From contig DDWZ01000011.1 in the NCBI GenBank assembly GCA_002347095.1, forward strand, positions 189,780-253,779: a DNA stretch of 64,000 bases, read 5' to 3'. How positions within the stretch are numbered: position 1 is the stretch's first letter; each line of letters begins with the position of its first letter. Below the pieces are notes generated by a model. It did no database searches, had not been told where the DNA came from, and saw nothing but the letters and a program-made list of their open reading frames with translations. This DNA comes from Desulfobulbaceae bacterium UBA2273. Its GTDB lineage: Bacteria; Desulfobacterota; Desulfobulbia; Desulfobulbales; Desulfurivibrionaceae. Positions 45,535 to 53,690 of the stretch are shown piece after piece. The translations under genes were made by a program, and so were the position numbers.

Positions 45535-46035
45535 CTACTGCACGACAAATTCCGTAAAGTAAATGTTCTTGATATGGTCGGGGCGCATGATCTCGTTGAA
45601 CCGCTCCAGCAGCTCATCCCGGACGCGGATCTTGCCCTCCGGGGTCATGACTTCCTCAAAGCCCAGGCTGGTGAGCATCATGATCACCATGTCGCGCAGC
45701 TTGGGCGCCGCTTTGGTGGCCTTGTCCACGGCCTCCTTGCTTTCAAGCTCCAGTTCGATCTTGACCTTGAGGTAGCGTTTGCCCTTGGGGTCGGCCAGAT
45801 TGACGATAAAGGGCTCCATGACCAGCATTTCCCCGATTACCGGGGCGGCTTCTTTATTCGCCTCCTGGCTGGCAACCTCTTCAACCGCTGGTTTATTGGC
45901 CAGGAATTTGGTATAGGCGAAAAAACCGCCGCCGCCGAGGACGAGAATGCCTACGCCAAGGATGATGAAAAAGCCCATCTTGGATTTCTTTTTAGGATCC
46001 TGTTCTGTTGCCTGTGGGTCTTTTTCCGCAGCCAT
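45535..46035 (-). CDS. fliL: Flagellar basal body-associated protein FliL
   Basis: Stator-associated inner-membrane protein (166 residues): basic N-terminus, one helix (about 21-43, MGFFIILGVGILVLGGGGFF), a short linker, then the FliL domain with EPFIVNLADPKGKRYLKVKIELE and KIRVRDELLERFNEIM...IYFTEFVVQ. First gene of the flagellar operon, directly downstream of a sigma-54 promoter. Confidence 0.95.
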   Translation of the reverse strand: MAAEKDPQATEQDPKKKSKMGFFIILGVGILVLGGGGFFAYTKFLANKPAVEEVASQEANKEAAPVIGEMLVMEPFIVNLADPKGKRYLKVKIELELESKEAVDKATKAAPKLRDMVIMMLTSLGFEEVMTPEGKIRVRDELLERFNEIMRPDHIKNIYFTEFVVQ

Positions 46036-46388
46036 GGTTCTGTCTCCTCGAGGAAAAAGGAAGGCTGGAAAACTCCGGAGCCTTCTCTTTGGTTTGGTTG
46101 TAAAGCAAGCATTGTGCCGCGAGGCTTTTCTTGTGTATAACAGTATATGTAAATTATCGGTAATTCAATGTATTTCTGGAAAATAGGCAGGAGGGCCGGT
46201 CTTTTTTCGGCACGGTGTGCATGGGAATCTTTCGTCATGATTTTGACTCCATCTGGACAGAGTGTCAAAAAAATATCGAGGATTTGAGGGAATCGGTGCT
46301 GGTCTCCGCAAAACGCGGCGTAGCCGGGGAAAAATAATGATGGTATTCCAGATTGTTACGAGACCGTTGCGGTCCGGTTGGAGGGGGC
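46036..46388. other. Divergent intergenic region fliL / DUF362 gene
   Basis: 353 bases without a convincing gene. It holds the sigma-54 promoter of the flagellar operon at 46105-46119 and a lower-GC stretch around 46135-46180. Short open frames here have no ribosome site or family-like sequence. Confidence 0.6.
46105..46119 (-). promoter_or_regulatory. Sigma-54 promoter of the fliL operon
   Basis: Minus-strand sequence CGGCACAATGCTTGCTT has GGCAC and TTGC with ten bases between the GG and GC, the exact sigma-54 spacing. The predicted start is about 58 bases before the fliL ATG. This fits a class II flagellar operon activated by a FleQ/FlrC-type enhancer-binding protein encoded elsewhere. Confidence 0.8.
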
Positions 46389-47315
46389 ATGGAGCTTCGC
46401 GCGTGTGAGGTTGGTCTGGCTGCATGCCATCAGTATGACCGGAGGCTCTTGAAGGATCGGGTGGAGATGCTCTGCAACGGCCTGGGCTTTAGGGTCTCCC
46501 CGGGAAGCAGGGTGCTGCTCAAGCCCAACCTGGTTTCCGCGGTGCGGAACAAAGGACTGGCCTGCACCCATCCGGAGGTTGTCGCTGCCGTGGCGGAGTG
46601 GTTTCTCGATCAGGGGGGTACGGTGCGGGTCGGCGATTCGCCGGCATTCGGCACGGCGCTGGGCGTTATGGAGGCCTGTGGGATCAGGGCGGCTCTCAAG
46701 GGGCTGCCGGTGGCCATGGTCAATTTCGACGGGGCGCAGCCGGTCCGCCTCGCCTCCGGGTTGTCCGTGGGGGTGGCGCGGGCGGTGCGCGAGTGCGATC
46801 TGCTGGTCAATCTGCCCAAGATCAAGGCCCATGGGCAGCTCTATCTGAGTCTGGCGGTAAAGAACTATTTCGGGGCGGTGGTGGGGTTCCGCAAGCCCTG
46901 GCTTCATGCCCGGTATGGCGACATCGACAACCGGTTCGAGGCCATGCTGGTCGATCTTCTTGGGGTGCTCCCCGGAGGGATTACCCTGGCCGACGGGGTG
47001 GAGGCCATGCACGTGGACGGGCCGGTGGCGGGCAAGCCTTTCCCTTTGCAGCTTCTGGCGGGAGGGCTCAACCCCGTGGCCTTGGACACGGCCCTGATCG
47101 CCGTGCTCGGCCTTCCCCCGCAGGCAAGCCCTGTCTGGCGGGAATGTTGCCGGCGCAACCTTGCCGGGAGCACCCTGATGGAGCTCTCTTTCCCGCTGGC
47201 CAGGGTGGAAGAGGTCGCGGTCCAGGGATTTCAAGCGCCTTTCCGCTTGCGGCCGGTGAGTTTCCATCCCTGGCGCCTCTTGCTGGGCGCTGTGAAAAGG
47301 GTTATGGCCAGATAG
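46389..47315 (+). CDS. DUF362 domain protein
   Basis: 308-residue protein of the DUF362 family. Typical blocks: RVLLKPNLVSAV near residue 37, GDSPAFGTALGVMEACGI, LVNLPKIKAHGQLYLSLAVKNYFGAVVG, and the C-terminal VALDTALIAVLGL. Many family members carry a C-terminal 2x4Fe-4S ferredoxin domain; this one does not. GGAGGGGGC immediately precedes the ATG at 46389. Biochemical function of the family is poorly known; divergent from the flagellar operon. Confidence 0.85.
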   Translation: MELRACEVGLAACHQYDRRLLKDRVEMLCNGLGFRVSPGSRVLLKPNLVSAVRNKGLACTHPEVVAAVAEWFLDQGGTVRVGDSPAFGTALGVMEACGIRAALKGLPVAMVNFDGAQPVRLASGLSVGVARAVRECDLLVNLPKIKAHGQLYLSLAVKNYFGAVVGFRKPWLHARYGDIDNRFEAMLVDLLGVLPGGITLADGVEAMHVDGPVAGKPFPLQLLAGGLNPVALDTALIAVLGLPPQASPVWRECCRRNLAGSTLMELSFPLARVEEVAVQGFQAPFRLRPVSFHPWRLLLGAVKRVMAR

Positions 47316-47443
47316 GCGGGGAGCGTCGGATGCCGGCGAGGGGGGAAAGTCTTCTTTACTTTCCCGCCTGAAAATTTTATCGTGGCCAGCACATTGATGC
47401 TCATCAACCCATTACGGGAACAGCTATAAAGAGGAGTAGGGGT

Positions 47444-48196
47444 ATGTACAATCTGCGCGGCAAAGTAGGCTTGGTAACCGGCAGTTCACGCGGGATCGGC
47501 AAGGCGATCGCGCTGCGGCTTGCGGAAAACGGGGTTGATCTGGTGGTGAACTACGTGCGCCACCGCCAGGACGCGGAAGCCACCGCCCGTCTCATCGAGG
47601 AGAAGGGGGCGCGCTGTCTGGTGGTCAAGGCCAACGTGGCCAACGACGAGGATCTGCAATCCATGTTCGCCCTGATCAAAAGCGAGTTTGGCCATCTTGA
47701 TTTTCTCATCAGCAACGCCGCTTCCGGCGTTCTCAAACCGGCGCTGGAGCTGAGCAGCCGCCACTGGAACTGGGCCATGGAAATCAACGCCCGGGCCCTG
47801 CTTTCCCTCACCCAGCAGGCCGCGCCGCTCATGAACAAGGGAGCCAGGATCATGGCGGTTTCCAGCATGGGGGCGGTGCGGGCCGTGGAGAATTACACGG
47901 CCGTGGGCGCCTCCAAGGCGGCGCTTGAGTCGCTGGTCCGCCATCTGGCCGTGGAGCTGGGGCCTCTGGGGATCAATGTCAATACCATCAGCGCCGGGGC
48001 CGTGGACACCGAGGCCCTGAAGAAATTTCCCAACCGACAACAGATCCTCGACGGCGCCCTGCAACGCACCCCCATGGGGCGGCTGACCACCCCCGAGGAT
48101 GTGGCGGATGTCGCCCTGTTTTTGTGCAGCGATCTGGCCGCCATGATCCAGGGGCAGACCATCGTCGTGGACGGTGGCTATTCCATCCGGGCCTGA
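47444..48196 (+). CDS. fabL: Enoyl-ACP reductase III (FabL-type SDR)
   Basis: Short-chain dehydrogenase/reductase (250 residues). Cofactor site TGSSRGIGKAIALRLAENG. The catalytic pair is Tyr151 and Lys158 with six residues between (YTAVGASK), the FabL/FabI-like spacing rather than the usual YxxxK. FLISNAASGVLKPALEL, ENYTAVGASKAALE and the IQGQTIVVDGGYS end are close to Bacillus FabL, which reduces trans-2-enoyl-ACP with NADPH. AAGAGGAG upstream. maf follows eight bases downstream. Confidence 0.85.
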   Translation: MYNLRGKVGLVTGSSRGIGKAIALRLAENGVDLVVNYVRHRQDAEATARLIEEKGARCLVVKANVANDEDLQSMFALIKSEFGHLDFLISNAASGVLKPALELSSRHWNWAMEINARALLSLTQQAAPLMNKGARIMAVSSMGAVRAVENYTAVGASKAALESLVRHLAVELGPLGINVNTISAGAVDTEALKKFPNRQQILDGALQRTPMGRLTTPEDVADVALFLCSDLAAMIQGQTIVVDGGYSIRA

Positions 48197-48204
48197 TCCC
48201 GGTT

Positions 48205-48804
48205 ATGGACGCCTTTCGGACACAGGCGCGGCTGATCCTCGCCTCGGGTTCGCCCCGGCGGCGCGATTTTCTTGCCGACTTGGGTATTGCCTTTGAGGTG
48301 CTGGTCGCGGACATTGACGAGACCCCGCTCTCCGGCGAGGTGCCCATCGATTTTGTCGCGCGGCTGTCCCGGGAAAAGGCACAGGCGGTTGAGCAACCCG
48401 GAGCCTGGGTGCTGGCCGCCGATACCGCGGTGGTGGTGGATGGGGAGATCCTCGGCAAGCCCGGCGATGAAGAGGAGGCCTGCGCCATGCTCATGCGGCT
48501 CTCCGGCCGCTGGCATGAGGTGTGGACCGGATTTTCCCTCTGCTGCCAGACCACCGGCGAATCATGCACTAAAACCGTCTGCACCAAAGTCCGGTTTCTC
48601 GCGCTCACCCCGGAGTTGTGCCGGGCGTATGTGCGCACCGGAGAACCCCTGGACAAGGCCGGAGCTTACGGGATTCAGGGCAAGGGGTGTTTTCTGGTCC
48701 CGGAAATAAGCGGTTCCTATACCAATGTGGTGGGCTTGCCCATGACCGAGGTTCTGGAAACGTTGTTGCACCACAAGGTAATTGCCTTGATGGACGGTTT
48801 GTGA
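48205..48804 (+). CDS. maf: Maf-family nucleoside triphosphate pyrophosphatase
   Basis: 199-residue Maf/YhdE-type enzyme that hydrolyses non-canonical or excess NTPs such as dTTP or UTP. Signature: LILASGSPRRRDFLADLG near residues 10-27, VLAADTAVVVDGEILGKP near 69-86 (catalytic Asp), and DKAGAYGIQGKG. The ATG at 48205 lies just after the fabL stop; the longer upstream frame would run back into fabL. Co-transcription with fabL is likely. Confidence 0.94.
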   Translation: MDAFRTQARLILASGSPRRRDFLADLGIAFEVLVADIDETPLSGEVPIDFVARLSREKAQAVEQPGAWVLAADTAVVVDGEILGKPGDEEEACAMLMRLSGRWHEVWTGFSLCCQTTGESCTKTVCTKVRFLALTPELCRAYVRTGEPLDKAGAYGIQGKGCFLVPEISGSYTNVVGLPMTEVLETLLHHKVIALMDGL

Positions 48805-48820
48805 GAAACTTATCTCAGTC

Positions 48821-50059
48821 ATGAATGCCTCGGAACCGAATATCTTTGTTGCCCGCCAGCCTATCTTCAAGAGGAACAAAGAGGTGTTCGCCTACGAACT
48901 GCTCTTCCGTTCCGGCCTGGCCAATTACTTCGACCCTTTGCAGGACGGGGAAGAGGCCACCTCCAAGGTCATCACCAACAGCTTTCTCTTGATCGGCATT
49001 CCCACCATCATCGAAGAGAAAAAGGCGTTCATCAATTTCAGCGAAGAGATGCTGCTCAAGGGGTATCCCTCGCTTTTCTCCAAGGAAATTACCGTGGTCG
49101 AGGTGCTGGAAACGGTGGGGGCCACGCCCGAGGTAGTAGCGGCATGCGGCAAGCTGGTCGAGGCGGGGTATGTCCTGGCACTGGATGATTTTCTCTACGA
49201 AGATCGGTTTGTGCCGCTCATCAAGCTGGCCAGGATCATCAAGTTTGATATCCGCCAAATGAGCCGTGCCGAGCTTGAACGGCAGGTCAAGATCGTGAGC
49301 CGCTACAACGTCAAACTGCTGGCCGAGAAGATTGAAACCTTTGAAGAGTTCGAGGCCGTTAAAAAGCTGGGCTTTGATCTATTCCAGGGCTATTTTTTCA
49401 GCCGCCCCCATATCATTGAGGGGCGGGATATCCCCGGTTCCAAGCTCCATTATCTTCAGGTGCTGAAAATAATCCAGGACGAGGATTACGACTTCGCCGA
49501 GCTGGCCAAGGTTGTCAGCCGGGATGTCTCCCTGGCCTACAAATTGCTCAAGTATGTGAATTCCGCCTATTTTGCCAGAAGGCAGAAGCTGGACAGCATT
49601 GAGATGGTCGTGGCCATGCTGGGGCAGCTCACCTTACGAAAATGGCTGTCGCTGATGATGCTGTCCTACCTTGCCGCGGACAAGCCGTCCGAACTGCTCC
49701 GCCTGGCCGCTTTCCGGGGTAGCTTCTGTGAACTGATCGCCGGTCAGCTTCTGGACAGGCGCAGCGAGGCGGGGATGTTTCATACGGCCGGGATGTTTTC
49801 CCTGCTTCCCGCCATGCTTGATAAGGATATGGCGAAGATCCTGCCGGAGCTGGCCCTGCCAGAGAAGCTGCAGGAGGCGTTGCTCTCCGAGGTTGCGGCA
49901 ACCCCCCTTGCCCGGACCCTCGCCCTGGTTATGGCCTACGAACGGGGAGACTGGGAAAAAACAATCAGCCTGGCGAAAAAACTCGATATCACCCTCGACT
50001 CCTTGCCCCTGCTCTACGAGCAGGCCATTGAAATCGCCCAGGTTCAGCTTACGGATTGA
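48821..50059 (+). CDS. EAL-HDOD signalling protein with degenerate EAL domain
   Basis: 412 residues: an EAL-like domain (about 1-200) followed by HDOD (about 205-400), the YuxH/CdgJ architecture. The EAL motif is replaced by YELLFR near residue 26, and the metal and catalytic residues needed for c-di-GMP hydrolysis are mostly missing, although LALDDFLYED and FDLFQGYFFSRP remain. It is therefore probably a non-catalytic regulator. The 3' end overlaps the convergent glyS gene by 11 bases. CdgJ-like proteins can affect flagella and type IV pili. Confidence 0.85.
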   Translation: MNASEPNIFVARQPIFKRNKEVFAYELLFRSGLANYFDPLQDGEEATSKVITNSFLLIGIPTIIEEKKAFINFSEEMLLKGYPSLFSKEITVVEVLETVGATPEVVAACGKLVEAGYVLALDDFLYEDRFVPLIKLARIIKFDIRQMSRAELERQVKIVSRYNVKLLAEKIETFEEFEAVKKLGFDLFQGYFFSRPHIIEGRDIPGSKLHYLQVLKIIQDEDYDFAELAKVVSRDVSLAYKLLKYVNSAYFARRQKLDSIEMVVAMLGQLTLRKWLSLMMLSYLAADKPSELLRLAAFRGSFCELIAGQLLDRRSEAGMFHTAGMFSLLPAMLDKDMAKILPELALPEKLQEALLSEVAATPLARTLALVMAYERGDWEKTISLAKKLDITLDSLPLLYEQAIEIAQVQLTD

Positions 50060-52124
50060 TGGCATTCATTTTCGAAAAATCGCCGATCCTCAGAAAGAGG
50101 CGGGCGATGGCGGTCAGCAGGTTCAACCGGTTGGCGCGCACCTTCTCATCCTCCGCCATGACCATGACTTCCTCGAAAAAGGTGTCAACCGGTTCCTTCA
50201 TCTTGAGGATCACCGCCAACCCCTTTTCATAATCCCCGGCTTCCAGCAGAGGGGTGGCCTCGGCACGAACAGCCAGGTATGCCTCATGGAGCTTCTGCTC
50301 GGCACCCTCCGTGAGCAGCTCCGGTTGCACCGCGGCCTCGCTGTTTTCCTTGATGATGTTGATCACCCGCTTGAAGGCTCCGGCCAGAACCGTAAAGGCT
50401 TCCTGGCCGCTGATGGCCATGAGGGCATTGATTTTCCGCCTGCAGTCAACCGGATCGTCGAAGGAGATCGAGGTGACCGCTTCCACCGCCTCGGCGGGGA
50501 TTCCCTGACCGGTGAGATCGTTGCTGAAGCGGCCCTTAATGAATTCGAGCACGCTGCGGCGGGCGTCGGCTTTGGGGACGGTCAGCTTGTCTCCGTGGAG
50601 AGAAAGCGCCTCATCCACGAACTCGGCAAGAGAAAGGCGGAATCCCATGGTGTTGATGATGTGGAGCAGCCCCAGGGAGAGGCGGCGCAGGCCAAAGGGG
50701 TCGGCGGTGCCGGTGGGAATCTGGCCGATGCCGAAACAGCCGGTGATGGAATCAAGCCGGTCGGCCATGCCGACCAGCGCCCCGGGGATTGAGGTAGGCA
50801 GTACGCCTCCGGCCCGAACCGGCAGATAATGCTCCCGGATGGCCGTGGCGACCTCGACCGTTTCCCCGCCGAGCAAGGCGTAATCGTGGCCGATCGCCCC
50901 CTGCAGGGTGGGGAACTCTCCCACCATGTCGGTCAGCAGGTCGGTTTTGGCGAGGAGGGCACCGCGTTCGGCGTGGGCCAGGTGTTCCGGCGCCAGCTTT
51001 TTGGCCAGCAGCCCGGCCAGGGTGGTAACGCGTTTGGTCTTGTCGAGCATGGTGCCTAGTTTGTGCTGGAAGATAACACCCGTCAAGTCTTCCACCCGAT
51101 CCGCCAGAGTCTTTCGTTGGTCTTCCTTGAAGAAGAAAAAGGCATCCTCCAGCCGCGCCCGGATCACCCGCTGGTGGCCGTCGGCGGCAAGCTTCGCATC
51201 CCTGGTGTCCGTGTTGTTCACCGCGATGAAATTGGGCATGAGCTTGCCCGCGGCGTCAACCACGGCAAAGTATTTCTGGTGCTCCCGCATGGAGGTGATC
51301 AGCACTTCGCGGGGCAGGGCCAGGAAACGCTCCTCAAAGGCGCCGCAGATGGCAAAGGGCTTCTCCACCAGATTGCACACCGTGTCCACCAGCTCGTCAT
51401 CCGGGAGGATCGTCCCGCCTGCCTGTTGGGCCGCCTTGGTGATCTCGGCAAGCACCGCACTGCGGCGTTCCTGGGGCTCGACCATGACCTGGGCCGTGCG
51501 CAGGGTTTCGACATAATCGTTGTAGCAGGAGGCCGGGAAGGGCCCCTGGGCCATGAACCGGTGGCCGCGGGTGGTGTTGGCGCTGGTGATGGTATCCAGG
51601 GAGAAGGGCACGGTCTTGCCGCCATACACGGCGAGCAGCCACTGGATCGGCCGGGCAAAGCTGGTGCGGCCTGCGCCCCAACGCATGGATTTGGGGAAAT
51701 TGAGGCTGGTGACCACCTCGGGCAGCAGTTCGGCAAGGAGCTCCGAGGTCGGGCGGCCGGTCTGTTCGATGCGCACCATGAGGTACTCGCCCTTTGGCGT
51801 TGCCAGTATCTGCAGGGCCCCGACCTCGGCCCCGTTCTTTTTGGCAAAGCCGATGGCTGCCTGGGTGGGCTGGCCTTTCTGGTCAAAGGCCGCCTTTTTC
51901 GGGGGGCCGAGAATCTCCTCTTGCCGATCCGGCTGGCGCTCGGCCAAGCCGCCGACCGACACGGCAAGACGCCTGGGGGTGGCGGCGGTGCGCATGGTGG
52001 AATAGGGCAGGGCCAGGGCGGTGAGCCGCTCACCGAGGATTTTTTCCAATTGGGCAAGGGCGGGCATGATATAGCCGGCCGGAATTTCTTCGGTGCCGAT
52101 TTCAAAGAGGAGTTCGTGTTGCAT
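50049..52124 (-). CDS. glyS: Glycyl-tRNA synthetase beta subunit
   Basis: Beta subunit of the alpha2beta2 bacterial enzyme (691 residues, normal length). N-terminal LLFEIGTEEIPAGYIMPAL, RWGAGRTSFARPIQWLLA, MREHQKYFAVVD and GVLPTSIPGALVGMADRLD blocks are diagnostic. The ATG at 52124 fits the family N-terminus; an upstream in-frame start adds unrelated residues. glyQ (alpha) normally lies directly upstream but is absent here; a repeat and a FolE2 homologue occupy that place. Confidence 0.96.
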   Translation of the reverse strand: MQHELLFEIGTEEIPAGYIMPALAQLEKILGERLTALALPYSTMRTAATPRRLAVSVGGLAERQPDRQEEILGPPKKAAFDQKGQPTQAAIGFAKKNGAEVGALQILATPKGEYLMVRIEQTGRPTSELLAELLPEVVTSLNFPKSMRWGAGRTSFARPIQWLLAVYGGKTVPFSLDTITSANTTRGHRFMAQGPFPASCYNDYVETLRTAQVMVEPQERRSAVLAEITKAAQQAGGTILPDDELVDTVCNLVEKPFAICGAFEERFLALPREVLITSMREHQKYFAVVDAAGKLMPNFIAVNNTDTRDAKLAADGHQRVIRARLEDAFFFFKEDQRKTLADRVEDLTGVIFQHKLGTMLDKTKRVTTLAGLLAKKLAPEHLAHAERGALLAKTDLLTDMVGEFPTLQGAIGHDYALLGGETVEVATAIREHYLPVRAGGVLPTSIPGALVGMADRLDSITGCFGIGQIPTGTADPFGLRRLSLGLLHIINTMGFRLSLAEFVDEALSLHGDKLTVPKADARRSVLEFIKGRFSNDLTGQGIPAEAVEAVTSISFDDPVDCRRKINALMAISGQEAFTVLAGAFKRVINIIKENSEAAVQPELLTEGAEQKLHEAYLAVRAEATPLLEAGDYEKGLAVILKMKEPVDTFFEEVMVMAEDEKVRANRLNLLTAIARLFLRIGDFSKMNAINP

Positions 52125-52174
52125 GATCAGTTTCTCGCGATATTTTTTTGACGGTGATCCGTGCGGCCGTGTCG

Positions 52175-52233
52175 AGGAGCCGTTACCCAATACGTGGTGC
52201 TTTTCGGATTGTTTTATTACGGCTCTTTATGCC
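52175..52233 (-). repeat. Dispersed palindromic repeat, family 1, copy D
   Basis: On the minus strand it runs GGCATAAAGAGCCGTAATA to GGGTAACGGCTCCT, matching copy C in both arms with a different centre. It sits in the gap between glyS and the folE2-like gene. Confidence 0.72.
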
Positions 52234-52274
52234 GTTTTGGCAACCAAAATGAGAATTTTTTTTGCCGCGACGGC

Positions 52275-53036
52275 TCAGGATACGGCCGGGTTGTTGTGCC
52301 ATTCCAGGGAGGCAAAGGTGTTGTAGCCTTGCGAAAGGTTTTCCACCAGAACGGAAAACCAGGCAATGGCCGGATGGTCTTCAAGGGTGCGGCCAAGGGC
52401 CGTGGTAATGCTTTCCACGGAAAGGGTGTATTCCGTGCAGTCTGTGGCAGTAGGCCAGCAGAGATCGTGGGAGGTCACTTCTTCCACCAACTGGATGATC
52501 TCCTCGATCCAGATGAAATGCTTGAACCGCAAGCGGATGGTGGCCCTGCCCCAGTGACCGAGGGAACGGGGCAAACCCTGGCCTCCCTGGGACGGGACCG
52601 GCGGGGAAATGGGCACCTGGATCTCCAGGACGAGATCATCGGTTTTTTCCAGCGAGCCATGCATGGTACAGCGGTATTCCTTCATGCCAACCGCTTGCGC
52701 CTGTCCGGAGGATTTTTGCAGGAAATAGGGAAAGGTCATTTCCAGGTGGGCCGCTTCCGCCTGGAGCTTGATTTTCATTTCTTCGAGGATGCGATGAAAG
52801 CTCTTCAGGTTTATCTCGCCGTGGAACCGGTTGAGAATTTCCACGAACCGGCTCATGTGGGTGCCTTTGAACTGATGGGGCAGATTGACGTACATGTTGA
52901 CCGTGGCCACGGTTTTTTGGGTCTTTCGCGCCTTGTCCAGGACGGTTACCGGGTAGGAGATGTTTTTTACCCCCACCTTCTTGATGTTGATCCGGCGGTA
53001 ATCACGCTGGCCTTGGATATCTTTCATGTCGCTCAT
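52275..53036 (-). CDS. FolE2/MptA-type GTP cyclohydrolase homologue lacking the Cys motif
   Basis: 253-residue protein of the type IB GTP cyclohydrolase family. The N-terminal half is typical: DIQGQRDYRRINIKKVGVKN, ATVNMYVNLPHQFKGTHMSR and FVEILN. In the core, the family LCPCSK motif that supplies the metal-binding cysteine is missing; residues 141-161 read VPISPPVP...SLGH, keeping only a histidine (161). The later NHSA-type block is also altered (QGYNTFASLEW). It is either an inactive or re-purposed homologue, or uses other ligands. True GTP cyclohydrolase activity should not be assumed. Confidence 0.75.
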   Translation of the reverse strand: MSDMKDIQGQRDYRRINIKKVGVKNISYPVTVLDKARKTQKTVATVNMYVNLPHQFKGTHMSRFVEILNRFHGEINLKSFHRILEEMKIKLQAEAAHLEMTFPYFLQKSSGQAQAVGMKEYRCTMHGSLEKTDDLVLEIQVPISPPVPSQGGQGLPRSLGHWGRATIRLRFKHFIWIEEIIQLVEEVTSHDLCWPTATDCTEYTLSVESITTALGRTLEDHPAIAWFSVLVENLSQGYNTFASLEWHNNPAVS

Positions 53037-53038
53037 TG

Positions 53039-53182
53039 GTAAACATTCCCCGGCACCGAATCTGCTTCGCAGTCTCGCGGGCTCGCTTAGCTGTCATCGG
53101 CCTGCGCATGTACGGTAACACACTTCACAAGCCTCTTTCGCGCATCTCCGGCAGCAGCAACGCGGCGCTGGTGAACGTTTGC
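53039..53182. repeat. Dispersed palindromic repeat, family 2, copy 3 (degenerate)
   Basis: Shares CGGCACCGAATCTGC, CTGTCATCGGCCTGCGCATG and ACACACTTC with copies 1 and 2, but has about 26 extra bases after the first block and weaker outer arms (AAACATT against GAACGTTT). It lies between the folE2-like gene and the response regulator gene; the rest of that 246-base gap holds nothing I recognise. Confidence 0.6.
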
Positions 53183-53282
53183 AGCTTGAGTGGAAACCGT
53201 CTTTTGGTGACTCTTGGGGAACGGATGCGCTCATTGGGCAGGAGGGTGGGTGTTAGTCTGTTTTTTCTCGCTGGCCCGGCAT

Positions 53283-53633
53283 TCAGGCAAGATGCTTTTT
53301 CACGGCCGCCTTAAGCTCGTCCAAATTGGAGGATTTGACGATGTATTCATCGGAGGCCCAGGTGGCCAGGTCCTGCTTGAACTCCTGGTAGGCGGAGCTG
53401 AGGATGACCGGAAGGGAGGAATTCATTTCCTTGATCTGGCGCAGAACATCGATGCCGTTGATGCCGGGCATATTGATGTCGAGGATGATGAGATCCGGGT
53501 TGATGATCTTCAGTTGGGTAAGGGCTTCTTCCCCGGAAAGAGCGGAGTGGACCTCGTATCCTTCCTCCTCCAGTTCTTCGCGGTACAGGAGATGGATGCT
53601 GTCTTCATCGTCAACAAGCAGTATTTTTTTCAT
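53283..53633 (-). CDS. Receiver-only response regulator
   Basis: 116-residue CheY-like receiver. Asp8-Asp9, phospho-acceptor Asp52 (LIILDINMPGINGIDVL) and the Lys in YIVKSSNLDEL are conserved. In place of the usual Thr there is Ser (VILSSAYQEF), which is common. No output domain and no kinase gene adjacent, so the partner is unknown. It is separated from galT by 57 bases and may have its own promoter. Confidence 0.9.
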   Translation of the reverse strand: MKKILLVDDEDSIHLLYREELEEEGYEVHSALSGEEALTQLKIINPDLIILDINMPGINGIDVLRQIKEMNSSLPVILSSAYQEFKQDLATWASDEYIVKSSNLDELKAAVKKHLA

Positions 53634-53690
53634 TGATCCCCCCCCTGTTGTCTTGCAAGGGTTGTGAGCGTTGCTGTCCCCAGCGTTGGG

